Below are positions 51,160 through 59,423 of a stretch of 64,000 nucleotides of DNA, one piece after another (within the stretch, counting starts at the first letter, position 1; every line of letters starts with the position of its first letter). The DNA comes from Micromonospora violae (lineage in GTDB: Bacteria; Actinomycetota; Actinomycetes; Mycobacteriales; Micromonosporaceae): NCBI RefSeq assembly GCF_004217135.1, contig NZ_SHKK01000001.1, forward strand, positions 744,001-808,000, written 5' to 3'. The translations under genes and the position numbers were made by a program. The notes under the pieces are model-generated. The model was given only the letters and a program-made list of their open reading frames with translations, had not been told where the DNA came from and ran no database searches.

Positions 51160-51693
51160 GTGGAACACGTGGAACTCACCGCCGCCGACCTGTTGCTGCG
51201 CCCCTGGCGAGACGAGGACGCTCCCGCGGTGCGTGACGCCCTGCGCGATCCGGCCATCGCGCAGTGGAACCCGCAGGGTGACGGCCAGATCGACGACGAG
51301 GTCGCGCTGCGGTGGGTGCGCCGCCGAGCCGACTGGTCCACCGGCACCCATGCCTCGATGGCGGTCACCGCGGCGGCCGACGGCAAACTGCTCGGCTCGG
51401 TGTCGCTGCACAGCATCCACGACGGCGGCGCGTCCATCGGCTACTGGACGGTGCCCGCGGCACGTGGGCGTCAGGTGGCGGTGCGGGCCGTCGTGCGGCT
51501 CACCGACTGGGCGTTCGCGGACCTCGGGCTGCACCGGGTGGAGTTGTGTCACGCGGCGGCCAACCCGGCGTCCTGCCGGGTGGCCGAGCGCGCCGGCTAC
51601 GCGGCCGAGGGCACGCTGCGCGAGTCGTACCGCTACGGCGACGGCCGCCGCTACGACGAGCACCTGCACGCCCGCCTGGCCACCGACCGCTAG
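51160..51693 (+). CDS. GNAT N-acetyltransferase (RimJ/RimL-like)
   Basis: 177-residue acetyltransferase. Opening LTAADLLLRPWRDEDAPAVRDAL; core SIGYWTVPAARGRQVAVRAV with the acetyl-CoA loop; C-terminal NPASCRVAERAGYAAEGTLRES is typical of the RimJ/RimL group that acetylates protein N-termini or small substrates. GTG 51160 is chosen for family fit; no ribosome-binding site is seen and TACGGT (51136-51141) could give a very short leader. A longer N-terminus is possible. Confidence 0.82.
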   Translation: MEHVELTAADLLLRPWRDEDAPAVRDALRDPAIAQWNPQGDGQIDDEVALRWVRRRADWSTGTHASMAVTAAADGKLLGSVSLHSIHDGGASIGYWTVPAARGRQVAVRAVVRLTDWAFADLGLHRVELCHAAANPASCRVAERAGYAAEGTLRESYRYGDGRRYDEHLHARLATDR

Positions 51694-51754
51694 CCGCGGG
51701 CCGCGCTCCGGGCGGCCTCCAGGCCTGAGGCGAGGCGTGCAGGTCCCCGCCGTG

Positions 51755-51849
51755 CCTGTAGACCTGCCCCACAGGTGGGGCAGGCGTCGGTGTGGTTGGG
51801 CATGGCACGGTGTGGAAGGGGTGGACCAGATATGGGGCAGCTCTACAGG
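51755..51849. repeat. Competing hairpins between acetyltransferase and FBP genes
   Basis: CCTGCCCCAC-AG-GTGGGGCAGG (51763-51784) is a perfect 10-bp stem. The same left arm, extended as CCTGTAG-A-CCTGCCCCA (51755-51771), can instead pair with TGGGGCAG-CT-CTACAGG (51833-51849). The two folds exclude each other. It lies in the 199-bp gap of two convergent genes and probably ends transcription; no gene is seen there. Confidence 0.55.
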
Positions 51850-51892
51850 TCGACACCAGTGCGGCCCGGGCTGCGCGGACAGGCGCCAGCCG

Positions 51893-52381
51893 TCACCCGG
51901 TGACCTTGCGGAGGAACGCCGCGAGGGCGGCATTGACGCGGTCGATCCGCTCCGGCAGGGGCAGAGGCTCGGGCGCGGGGGGCCCGGCGCGCTTCTTGCC
52001 CCGCAGGTAGCACGAGCAGGCCAGGTCGGAGCACAGGTACGTGCCGACGGAATCACCCTGCCGTCCGCTCGGGCCGGCCTTGGGGGCGGTCATCAACGAG
52101 ACGCCTCCGCCCAGGTGGGTGGTCAGGCAGAACGAGCACATGCTGTGCCGCACGCGCCCCGTCTGGTGCGTGGCAGCCCGCAGCACCACCCCGGCCAGCC
52201 CGCCGTCGGTCTCGGCCACCAGGTAGGCCCGCTGTGGTGCGGACGGGTCCCGCCAGCCGAGGAAGTCGAGGTCGTCCCACGGGCGCATTTCAAGATCATT
52301 GGGTACGGTCAGCCGCTTCGCCTCGCCCCGACTGCAGTTGATGAAGGACGAGCGGATGGCGGATTCGGTCAGGACCAACAT
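51893..52381 (-). CDS. FBP-domain protein (EF-G-binding, FusB-like)
   Basis: 162-residue protein. The C-terminal treble-clef zinc domain shows CSFC near residue 86 and CSDLACSC near 118. N-terminal part: LTESAIRSSFINCSRGEAKRLTVP. The family includes FusB, which frees EF-G from fusidic acid-stalled ribosomes; actinobacterial members are mostly unstudied. ATG 52381; upstream codons in frame are not supported. A TetR gene lies divergently and may control it. Confidence 0.82.
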   Translation of the reverse strand: MLVLTESAIRSSFINCSRGEAKRLTVPNDLEMRPWDDLDFLGWRDPSAPQRAYLVAETDGGLAGVVLRAATHQTGRVRHSMCSFCLTTHLGGGVSLMTAPKAGPSGRQGDSVGTYLCSDLACSCYLRGKKRAGPPAPEPLPLPERIDRVNAALAAFLRKVTG

Positions 52382-52388
52382 AGGTAGT

Positions 52389-52404
52389 AGTCTAGCCCTC
52401 CTAG
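52389..52404. promoter_or_regulatory. Possible TetR operator (weak)
   Basis: AGTCTAG-CCCT-CCTAGG contains CTAG-N5-CTAG within the 60-bp gap between the FBP and TetR genes. The short arms make this a guess based on position. Confidence 0.25.
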
Positions 52405-52441
52405 GCAAGTGATTATTAGGGATAGGTTGGGAGTGTGCGGC

Positions 52442-53011
52442 ATGGCACGTGCCGGGGTTACCGCCGAGCGCCTGACGCTGGCCGCGGCCGAGCTGGCCGA
52501 CGAGGTGGGCGTGGAGAACGTGACGGTCGCCGCAGTCGCACGCCACTTCGGGGTCAAGGACGCGAGCCTGTACTTCCACATCAAGAACGCGCGGGACCTA
52601 CGTGTCCGGATCGCCCTGCTGGCCCTGGCGGAACTGGCCGACCGGGTCGCCACCGCCCTCGCCGGTCGCGCCGGCAAGGACGCGCTGGTGGCCTTCGCCA
52701 ACGCGTACCGGGACTACGCGAGGCAACACCCGGGCCGCTACGCGGCGATGCAGATCGACCTCGACCCGGAGACCGCAGTGGCGAGCGCCGGCCCTCGGCA
52801 CGCGGAGATGACCCGGGCCATCCTGCGTGGCTACCGCCTCACCGAGCCCGACCAGACCGACGCGGTGCGGATGATGCACAGCACGTTCCACGGGTTCGTC
52901 AGCCTGGAGAAGACCGGCGGCTTCCGGCACACCCCCCGTCCGACCGACGACTCGTGGACCCGCACGTTGGACGCCCTCGACGCCGTGCTGAGCAACTGGC
53001 CGTCACGCTGA
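52442..53011 (+). CDS. TetR/AcrR family transcriptional regulator (WHG-domain type)
   Basis: 189-residue repressor. HTH: ERLTLAAAELADEVGVENVTVAAVARHFGVKDASLYFHIKN, in parts. C-terminal domain of the WHG class with MMHSTFHGFVSLEKTGGF. ATG 52442 follows GGGAG; a GTG 33 bp upstream is less likely. It is divergent from the FBP gene, its probable target. Confidence 0.9.
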   Translation: MARAGVTAERLTLAAAELADEVGVENVTVAAVARHFGVKDASLYFHIKNARDLRVRIALLALAELADRVATALAGRAGKDALVAFANAYRDYARQHPGRYAAMQIDLDPETAVASAGPRHAEMTRAILRGYRLTEPDQTDAVRMMHSTFHGFVSLEKTGGFRHTPRPTDDSWTRTLDALDAVLSNWPSR

Positions 53012-53091
53012 CGGCCGAGCGGGTACGCGATGCCCGCCCGGCCGATCTTCATGGTTGTGCGCGGATCAGGGCGTCGCCGGTGCCGTGACGT

Positions 53092-53181
53092 TCACCAGCC
53101 AGTCGGTTCCGACTGGTAGAACCGCATCGCCTGTCGAGCGTTGCCGACGAACGTGGGATAGGGACTGACCCGGGCGGTCAT
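53092..53181 (-). pseudogene. VOC/PhnB-like remnant, 29 codons
   Basis: Reads MTARVSPYPTFVGNARQAMRFYQSEPTGW then stop; that is the first 23 or so residues of a PhnB/glyoxalase-type VOC protein (normally about 140 aa), after which homology is lost. Its ATG overlaps the membrane-protein stop (ATGA), so an intact version was probably the next gene of that operon. The rest seems deleted; nothing recognisable follows down to 53011. Confidence 0.65.
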
Positions 53182-54182
53182 CGTCCCGCCTCGGCGGTGA
53201 GCGGGCGGCGTCGGGCGGTTCGCTGCCGGAGCAGGACGAATCCGAGGCCCGCCAGGAACCAGGTGGTGAGGACGGCGAGGGGCGCCACTGTGTGTGCGCC
53301 GGAGAAGTAGCCGAAGTTGTTGACCGCTCGTACGGCAGCGCCCGGAGGAAGCTTTCCCGATATCGCCTGCGCCCACTGCGGTAGCAGGTCGACCCCGATC
53401 GTGGCCCCGCTCGTCGCGTTGCCGATCGTCGTGAGGGTGAGGACGGCCAGGGCGATGCCCGCCGGCCCGAGCCATGCTCCCAGAGCCTTCGTGGTGAAGG
53501 CGCTCGCGGCGGACAGGAGGATGAGCGAGAGGGCGAGCAGTGGGAACGGGGCCGTCAGTGAGCCGTAGACGGGACCTGCGACGGTCGCTGCGATCACACC
53601 GATCGCGACAGCGAACCCACCCATCGCGTAGAGGCGGTGGCGAAGGCGGACCTTTGCGGCGGCAGCGGTGAGCCCTTGCGCGAGGACGAACGACGACAGG
53701 GTGACGCCGAACACCACGTAGAAGGCGGACAGGCCTCGGCTGTCGTAGGTGGCAAGCGGCACGATGTCGTTCTCCTGGACGGTCGCCCCCGTCTTCGTGG
53801 CGAGGCCGGCCGCGAGTTGACGTGCCGCACCGCTCTCGCTGAACCCGCTCGCGCCCGCGTACTCGAGTGTCAGCGTGGTGGGGGAGGGCGCGCCGAGGAC
53901 GGCGACGGCATCGCCGTGTCGCACCATGGCCCGGCCGTCCGCGACGCTCGCGACCTCGGTGACGGCCACTGTGTTGCCGAAGCCGGCCTGGGCGTTGTTC
54001 GCCAGTTGCTCGCTGACCACGGCGATCGGCAGTCGGCTCGGCTCTGGGTCGCGTTGCAGTCCGACATAGATCGCGATGAAAGCGGTGCCGATGATCAGTC
54101 CGGTGATGACGAGCGTCGTCCAGGCTCGGCGTTGGTCGACGAGAGTTGCTGCGTCGGTGCGTGGTTCAGGTGGCGACGTCAT
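53178..54182 (-). CDS. ABC-2/YhgE-like membrane protein
   Basis: 334-residue membrane protein. One helix near residues 24-44, an extracytoplasmic domain of about 100 residues (with LANNAQAGFGNTVAV and GFSESGAARQLAAGLA), then five helices to residue 325. This layout fits YhgE/Pip or ABC-2-type permeases, but no ATPase gene is nearby. ATG 54182; GGAAGCG just upstream is a poor ribosome-binding site. It is divergent from an HxlR regulator and probably repressed by it. Confidence 0.78.
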   Translation of the reverse strand: MTSPPEPRTDAATLVDQRRAWTTLVITGLIIGTAFIAIYVGLQRDPEPSRLPIAVVSEQLANNAQAGFGNTVAVTEVASVADGRAMVRHGDAVAVLGAPSPTTLTLEYAGASGFSESGAARQLAAGLATKTGATVQENDIVPLATYDSRGLSAFYVVFGVTLSSFVLAQGLTAAAAKVRLRHRLYAMGGFAVAIGVIAATVAGPVYGSLTAPFPLLALSLILLSAASAFTTKALGAWLGPAGIALAVLTLTTIGNATSGATIGVDLLPQWAQAISGKLPPGAAVRAVNNFGYFSGAHTVAPLAVLTTWFLAGLGFVLLRQRTARRRPLTAEAGR

Positions 54183-54203
54183 GGGCGCTTCCTCGGGTAG
54201 TGT

Positions 54204-54257
54204 GGTTTGAATGTCCAACCAAGCGAACCGTAGCACTGACGGTTTGAAATCCAAACC
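54204..54257. promoter_or_regulatory. Two HxlR-type operators, one inside the coding region
   Basis: GGTTTGAATGTCCAACC (54204-54220) and GGTTTGAAATCCAAACC (54241-54257): the same 17-bp palindrome twice, 37 bp apart. The second is a perfect 6-5-6 repeat within codons 11-16 of the HxlR gene; the first covers its start codon. Confidence 0.72.
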
Positions 54258-54678
54258 GGAGCGGGACTCTCTCGCTGTGGCGCTCGACGCGGTCAACGAC
54301 AGGTGGTCGCTGCACATCGTGCGAGCGCTCGCATTCGGCGCCTCCCGGTACACCGAGATCCTTCGCGTCGTCGGCGCGCCCAGGGACGTTCTCGCCGCCC
54401 GGCTGCGCAAACTAGCCCAATCCGGCATCCTCCAGGCATGTACCACCGAGAACGGCAAAGTCTCGGGGTACGAACTCACCCAGAAGGGCAAGGACCTTGG
54501 GCAGGTCATCCTTGTTCTCAAGCGCTGGGGGGACACCTACAGTGACGACGACGTGCCCAGTGTCGACTTCATCCACACCGTCTGCGGCCAGGAGTTCGTC
54601 GCCGAGGTGCGCTGCCAGGCGTGTGGCAGGCCCCTCCGGTCCGGCGAGTTGTCTTTCGGCGAGGACCCGGCATGCTGA
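54211..54678 (+). CDS. HxlR family transcriptional regulator
   Basis: 155-residue winged-helix regulator. HxlR core (about residues 17-105): LDAVNDRWSLHIVRALAFGASRYTEILRVVG, in parts, then GYELTQKGKDLGQV. A C-terminal tail of 45 residues with three Cys (CGQEFVAEVRCQACGRPL) is longer than usual and could bind metal or sense redox state. Two palindromes at its start point to autoregulation and control of the divergent membrane-protein gene. Its end overlaps the next start (ATGCTGA). Confidence 0.9.
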   Translation: MSNQANRSTDGLKSKPERDSLAVALDAVNDRWSLHIVRALAFGASRYTEILRVVGAPRDVLAARLRKLAQSGILQACTTENGKVSGYELTQKGKDLGQVILVLKRWGDTYSDDDVPSVDFIHTVCGQEFVAEVRCQACGRPLRSGELSFGEDPAC

Positions 54679-55262
54679 CTGACCTTGAACTGGCCGACTG
54701 GCGGGAGCGGGTGGCCCGGCTGTACCTGTCCGACGTCGACCTGACCGGGTTCCGGGCACAGCGCGACGAGCTGTTCGCCACCCACCCGCAGAGTCCGATC
54801 CCGCCGGCGGAGCGAGCCGACTTCACCGGCGTCCGCTACTTCCCCGCCAACCCGGACGCCGTGCTGGAGGCGCCTCTGCGCCCGGCCAGCGGCGAGCTGC
54901 GCATCGACACCGGCGGCCCGGACGGGGTGGTCGCCTACCGGCGGGTCGCGGTGGCCGAGACATCATGGGGGCCGCTGACCCTGTGGTGGATCGAGGCGTA
55001 CGGGGGTGGGCTGTTCGTACCGCTGCGCGACGGCACCTGCGGGCGGGAGAGCTACGGGGGAGGCCGGTACCTCACCGACACGGTGAAGGGCACCTTCGGC
55101 CGGGGCGTCGAGCTGTTGCCCGGCGACCGGGTCCGGCTGGACGCCAACTACCTCTACAACCCGAGCTGTGCCTACGACGACCGCTGGGCCTGCCCCCTCG
55201 CACCCCCGGAGAACCGGGTCGACGTGCCGCTGCGGGCCGGTGAGCAGGCGTACCACGACTGA
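54672..55262 (+). CDS. DUF1684 protein
   Basis: 196-residue cytoplasmic protein of the DUF1684 family. The family pattern is visible as HPQSPIPPAERADFTGVRYFPANPD and, further on, LWWIEAYGGGLFVPLRDGTCGRESYGGGRY and LDANYLYNPSCAYDD, each part of the beta-rich core. Function unknown. ATG 54672 overlaps the HxlR stop, so it is coupled to the regulator; GGCGAGG lies before it. Confidence 0.85.
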   Translation: MLTDLELADWRERVARLYLSDVDLTGFRAQRDELFATHPQSPIPPAERADFTGVRYFPANPDAVLEAPLRPASGELRIDTGGPDGVVAYRRVAVAETSWGPLTLWWIEAYGGGLFVPLRDGTCGRESYGGGRYLTDTVKGTFGRGVELLPGDRVRLDANYLYNPSCAYDDRWACPLAPPENRVDVPLRAGEQAYHD

Positions 55263-55306
55263 ACGGCCGCCCCGACGTGCTGCCGGGACGGCCGGTCGAT
55301 CGTCGG

Positions 55307-55894
55307 TCAGCGGGCATCCGCCGCCGAACGGGGCAGCTGCAACCGAGCGAGCAACTGTCGCGCCTGGTCGGCGAGCTGTGCGTCGACGGTCACCGCGTAC
55401 TGGCCGGCGCGCAGTGAGCTGGCCGAGGTGAAGTCGCGCTGCCCGCCGGTCATGGCGTGCGCGACCGCGCCGAACACGGCACCCCAGATCGCGCCGATGA
55501 CCAGCCCGACCAGGATCACCGCCAACCAGTTGCCGACCGTGAAGATGCCGAACAACAGGCCGATGAAGAGCCCGAACCAGGCGCCGGTGCCGGCGCCGAG
55601 CAGACCGGCGCGGCCGGTCGTCATCCGCCCGAGCACCGTCTCCACCAGGGTCAGGTTGGTGCCGACGATGGCGCTCTGCTCCACCGGAAAGCGGTTGTCG
55701 GCCAGGTAGTCGACGACCCGCTGCGCGGTCGGATAATCCGGATACGAGCCGATCGTCACGGTCGGCGGGCCGCCCTGCGGCCCGTGGCCGTCACCGGCCG
55801 GTGTCGACAGGCGGCCGGCCGGGCCGGACGGAAGCAGGTCGCCACCCTGTGTGCCGGGCCGCCAGGCGGCGGTCGGCCCCGAAGCTGACGTCAT
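55307..55894 (-). CDS. GSP17M-like general stress protein
   Basis: 195-residue protein. The first 45 residues are disordered and Gly/Pro-rich. Then TVTIGSYPDYPTAQRVVDYLADNRFPVEQSAIVGTNL (in parts) matches the general stress protein 17M/YflT N-terminal domain. A glycine-rich hydrophobic segment (about 95-150; GLLGAGTGAWFGLFIGLLFG) suggests membrane association. ATG 55894 uses GGGAGGA. Converges on the DUF1684 gene with a 44-bp gap. A stress role is by family only. Confidence 0.8.
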   Translation of the reverse strand: MTSASGPTAAWRPGTQGGDLLPSGPAGRLSTPAGDGHGPQGGPPTVTIGSYPDYPTAQRVVDYLADNRFPVEQSAIVGTNLTLVETVLGRMTTGRAGLLGAGTGAWFGLFIGLLFGIFTVGNWLAVILVGLVIGAIWGAVFGAVAHAMTGGQRDFTSASSLRAGQYAVTVDAQLADQARQLLARLQLPRSAADAR

Positions 55895-56005
55895 GAGCAT
55901 CCTCCCTCGTCAGCTGCCCGGGTTCCCCCGCAGGCCGACCGGTAACGCGTGGTCGCCGCTCCGGCCGCGGGGGAATGAGCCCGCACCGCCCGGGTAACCA
56001 GTCAG

Positions 56006-57838
56006 GTGCAGAGCGGACAGATCAGCGACTACGGCTTCCTCGCCGACGGCCGCAGCGCCGCACTGGTGGACCGCACCGGCTCGGTGAACTGGTGGTGCCC
56101 GGGCCGGTTCGACGCCCCGTCGGTGTTCGGGCGGTTGCTCGACGACGGCGCCGGTCACTGGTCGATCCGTCCGGAGGGCGACTACAGCGTTGAACGCTGC
56201 TATCTCAAGGACACCCTGGTGCTGCGGACGGTCTTCCGCACCGCCGACGGGGAGGTGGCGCTCACCGACGCGCTCGCCTTCGAACCCGGCTCCCGTGGTC
56301 ACGACATCGGACTGCACTCACCGCAGGTGCTGGTCCGCTCGGTGCAGGGGCTCTCCGGTGCGGTGCCGATGCGAACGCACTACCGGCCGCGCTTCGAGTA
56401 CGGCCGCACCATCGCGTACCTGGTCGAACGGGACGACCGGCTGGACGCCATCGCCGGCGCCGCCCGGCTCACCCTGCGCTGCGGCGGCGTGCGGATGACC
56501 CCCACCGACGGCGAGGCCACCGCGACGTTCGTCGCCAGAGCCGGCACCACGTACAACTTCGCCCTCGGGTACGCCCCGACCTACGACGCGCCGCCGCCCG
56601 AGGTGCCCGAGGCCGACCAGACCATCGCCGACACCGTCGCCGGGTGGCGCTCCTGGACCGGAGAGCACCAGTACGACGGCCTCTACGCCGAACAGGTGCG
56701 GCGCAGCGCCCTGGTGGTGCAGGGCATGACGTACCGGCCCAGCGGCGCGGTGGTGGCCTCGGTGACCACCTCGCTGCCGGAGAAGCTCGGCGGAGACCGC
56801 AACTACGACTACCGCTACGTCTGGGTCCGCGATTTCAGCCACACCCTGCGGGCGCTGTGGCGGTCGGCCTGCTACGACGAGGTGGAGCGGCAGTTCGCCT
56901 GGTTGGGCCGGGCGATGGGCCGGGTCGAGGAAAAGCCGGTGCCCATCATGTACGGGGTGCTCGGGGAACGGGACCTCACCGAGCACGAACTGGACCAGCT
57001 CGGCGGTTACCGGGACAGCGTGCCGGTGATGATCGGAAACGACGCGTGGCGGCAACGGCAGAACGACGTCTTCGGCGAGACGATGGACGCCGCCTGGCTG
57101 ATGCGCGACCGGCTGGAGCCCTTCCACCCGGACGTCTACCACCTGCTCCGGGTGCTCGCCGACCAGGCCGTGCAGGACTGGAAGCTGCCGGACGCGGGAA
57201 TGTGGGAGGAGCGCGGCGTCGAACACCACCACGTGTCGTCGAAGGTGCAGTGCTGGGTCGCCCTGGACCGGGCGGTGCGCTTCGGTGACCTGCTCGGCGA
57301 GCCGCAGGACGTGGCCCGCTGGGCGGCCGCCCGCGACGAGGTCCGCGCGACAGTGCTCGAGCGGGGGTGGAGCGAGCGGCTCCAGTCGTACACCGGGATT
57401 TTCGGATCCGACGAGCTGGACGCGTCGGTGCTGGTCATGCCCCTGGTGGGGTTTCTGCGGGCCGACGACCCGCGGATGCGCTCGACGATGCGGGTGGTGG
57501 AGCAGCGGTTGTCGCACGACGGTCTGCTGCGGCGCTGGGACGGTGACCCGGCGGCGTTCGTCATCTGTTCGTTCTGGTTGGTGGGCTGTCTGGCGCTGGC
57601 CGGTGAGCGGCGTCGGGCACACGACCTGTTCCGGGCGTTGGCCGCCCGGGTCAACGATCTGGGCCTGTTCGCCGAGCAGATCGACCCGCTGACCGGGGAG
57701 CAGCTGGGCAACTTCCCCCAGGCCTTCTCACACATCGGTCTGATCAACGCCGCCGGTGTGCTCACCGACGTGGAGCGGGACCCGACGCTGCGCGGCCGGG
57801 GCATGGCACCGTCGCACTTCACCCCGACGCGTTCCTGA
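56006..57838 (+). CDS. Glycoside hydrolase family 15 protein (glucoamylase/trehalase-like)
   Basis: 610-residue cytoplasmic enzyme. The N-terminal beta-domain (1-215) starts with ISDYGFLADGRSAALVDRTGSVNWWCPGRFDAPSVFGRLLD, in parts; the (alpha/alpha)6 catalytic domain has NYDYRYVWVRDFSHTL, MWEERG with the general acid Glu, and FAEQIDPLTGEQLGNFPQAFSH with the base Glu. Acts on alpha-glucans or trehalose, as characterised for mycobacterial and Streptomyces homologues. GTG 56006 with a weak ribosome-binding site. It starts a plus-strand run of three genes. Confidence 0.93.
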   Translation: MQSGQISDYGFLADGRSAALVDRTGSVNWWCPGRFDAPSVFGRLLDDGAGHWSIRPEGDYSVERCYLKDTLVLRTVFRTADGEVALTDALAFEPGSRGHDIGLHSPQVLVRSVQGLSGAVPMRTHYRPRFEYGRTIAYLVERDDRLDAIAGAARLTLRCGGVRMTPTDGEATATFVARAGTTYNFALGYAPTYDAPPPEVPEADQTIADTVAGWRSWTGEHQYDGLYAEQVRRSALVVQGMTYRPSGAVVASVTTSLPEKLGGDRNYDYRYVWVRDFSHTLRALWRSACYDEVERQFAWLGRAMGRVEEKPVPIMYGVLGERDLTEHELDQLGGYRDSVPVMIGNDAWRQRQNDVFGETMDAAWLMRDRLEPFHPDVYHLLRVLADQAVQDWKLPDAGMWEERGVEHHHVSSKVQCWVALDRAVRFGDLLGEPQDVARWAAARDEVRATVLERGWSERLQSYTGIFGSDELDASVLVMPLVGFLRADDPRMRSTMRVVEQRLSHDGLLRRWDGDPAAFVICSFWLVGCLALAGERRRAHDLFRALAARVNDLGLFAEQIDPLTGEQLGNFPQAFSHIGLINAAGVLTDVERDPTLRGRGMAPSHFTPTRS

Positions 57839-57854
57839 GAGGGAGAATGCCGGC

Positions 57855-58355
57855 ATGCGGTTGGTGCTCACGGCGGACACCCACGTACCGAAGCGGGCCC
57901 GGGACCTGCCCGGCCCACTCTGGGCGGCGATCGAGGCGGCGGACGTGGTGGTGCACGCCGGCGACTGGGTGGACGAGACGCTGCTCGACGCGATGACCGC
58001 GCGGTCGCGTCGACTCATCGGGGTGTACGGCAACAACGACGGCCCGGCGCTGCGCGCCCGGCTGCCGGAGGTGGCCCGGGTCGACCTCGACGGTCTGCGG
58101 GTCGCCGTGGTGCACGAGACCGGCCCCCGGACCGGACGGGAGAAGCGGTGTGCCGCCCGCTTCCCCGACGTGGACCTGCTGGTCTTCGGGCACTCGCACA
58201 TTCCCTGGGACACCGAGGCGCCGGGTGGGCTGCGCCTCCTCAACCCCGGCTCACCCACCGACCGGCGCGCCCAACCGCACGCCACCTACCTCACCGCCAC
58301 CATCGGTTCCGGCCGCCTGACCGAGGTGACGCTGCACCGGCTGACCCGTGGCTGA
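57855..58355 (+). CDS. Metallophosphoesterase (YfcE/MJ0936-like)
   Basis: 166-residue calcineurin-like phosphoesterase. Metal sites: LTADTHVPK (Asp, His), VVHAGDWVD (Asp), VYGNNDGPA (Asn, Asp), VVHETG (His), and FGHSHIPWDT (His, His). It resembles the YfcE and MJ0936 group that hydrolyses phosphodiesters, possibly cyclic nucleotides. ATG 57855 is 16 bp after the GH15 stop, with GAGGGAGA in front; likely one operon. Confidence 0.9.
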   Translation: MRLVLTADTHVPKRARDLPGPLWAAIEAADVVVHAGDWVDETLLDAMTARSRRLIGVYGNNDGPALRARLPEVARVDLDGLRVAVVHETGPRTGREKRCAARFPDVDLLVFGHSHIPWDTEAPGGLRLLNPGSPTDRRAQPHATYLTATIGSGRLTEVTLHRLTRG

Positions 58356-58409
58356 CCGTCCGCGCGCCGGTCGTTCATGCGCCCCGATCCGGCCACCTAC
58401 GATCACCTG

Positions 58410-59369
58410 ATGACGGTGGGCCGGTCGGGTGTGGTCGTGGTCGGGGCGGGCATCGCCGGCATCGCCTGCGCGGTGGAGCTGGTTCGCGCCGGGGTGCCCG
58501 TGCAGGTCCGGGAGCGGGGCCACGTCCGTGGCGGCCGGATGGCCAGCAAACGATTTGAGGGTCGACCCGCCGACATCGGCGCGGCGTACTTCACCGTCGA
58601 CGATCCGGACTTCGCCGCCGAGGTCGAGCGGTGGCGCGCCGCCGGCCTGGTCCGCGAATGGACTGACACCTTCCAGTCGTACGACCGCGACGGACGCCAG
58701 GACGTGCCCGGGCCGATGCGCTTCGCCGCGCCGCGTGGGCTGCGGTCGTTGGTCGAGCACCTGGCCGGCGCGGTGCCGGTGACCGTCGACCGGTTGGTGC
58801 TCACCGTCGAGCCCGGCCCGGTCGTCGACGGGGAGTCGTGCGCGGCCGTCGCCCTGGCCATGCCGGGCCCGCAGGCCGCCCTGCTGCTCGACCCCGCCCT
58901 GGCCGACGCCACCCGGGTCGTGCAGGCGCAGCGCTGGTCGCCGTCGCTGGCCGCGGTGCTGCGCTTCCCGACCCGACGCTGGCCGGACTTCCGGGGTGCG
59001 TTCGTCAACGACCATCCGGTGCTCAGCCTCGTCTGCGACGACGGCGACCGGCGCGGTGACGGCGCGCCGGTGCTGGTCGCGCACACCGTGCCGGAGTTCG
59101 CGGCCGGGCACCTGGCCCTACCCACCGGGGCCGGCCCGGCGATCGAGCAGGCCGTCCGGGATCTGCTCGGACTGCCCGAGCAGGCCCTCGACGTGCACGT
59201 GCACCGCTGGACGTACGCGAAGCCGACCACCGCCGCCGGCAACGCCACCTACCACCTCGACGCCGACGGGATCGGCCTGGCCGGCGACGCGTTCGGCAAG
59301 CCCCGGGTGCAGAGCGCCTGGCGCTCCGGCCGGGACCTCGGCCGGGCGCTGGCCGCCAGGCTGACCTGA
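58410..59369 (+). CDS. FAD-dependent oxidoreductase (renalase-like)
   Basis: 319-residue flavoprotein. Rossmann loop GVVVVGAGIAGIACAVELVRAG at residues about 7-28; RGGRMASKRFEG (GR motif); DIGAAYFTVDDPDFA; and the C-terminal FAD loop GIGLAGDAFGKPRVQSAWRSGRDLGRAL, in parts. The group oxidises NAD(P)H isomers or amines; the actual substrate is open. ATG 58410; another ATG 33 bp upstream is possible. It ends in a region with a bidirectional hairpin. Confidence 0.88.
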   Translation: MTVGRSGVVVVGAGIAGIACAVELVRAGVPVQVRERGHVRGGRMASKRFEGRPADIGAAYFTVDDPDFAAEVERWRAAGLVREWTDTFQSYDRDGRQDVPGPMRFAAPRGLRSLVEHLAGAVPVTVDRLVLTVEPGPVVDGESCAAVALAMPGPQAALLLDPALADATRVVQAQRWSPSLAAVLRFPTRRWPDFRGAFVNDHPVLSLVCDDGDRRGDGAPVLVAHTVPEFAAGHLALPTGAGPAIEQAVRDLLGLPEQALDVHVHRWTYAKPTTAAGNATYHLDADGIGLAGDAFGKPRVQSAWRSGRDLGRALAARLT

Positions 59370-59423
59370 GGCAGCCGTGCCCGGCGGGCCTGAGACAGCC
59401 ACGCTCAGGCGTGGCCGGCTGCC
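59370..59423. terminator. Bidirectional hairpin between oxidoreductase and antiporter genes
   Basis: Outer arms GGCAGCC (59370-59376) and GGCTGCC (59417-59423), inner stem CCACGC-TCAG-GCGTGG (59399-59414). It includes the stop codon of the antiporter (59405-59407). Confidence 0.55.
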
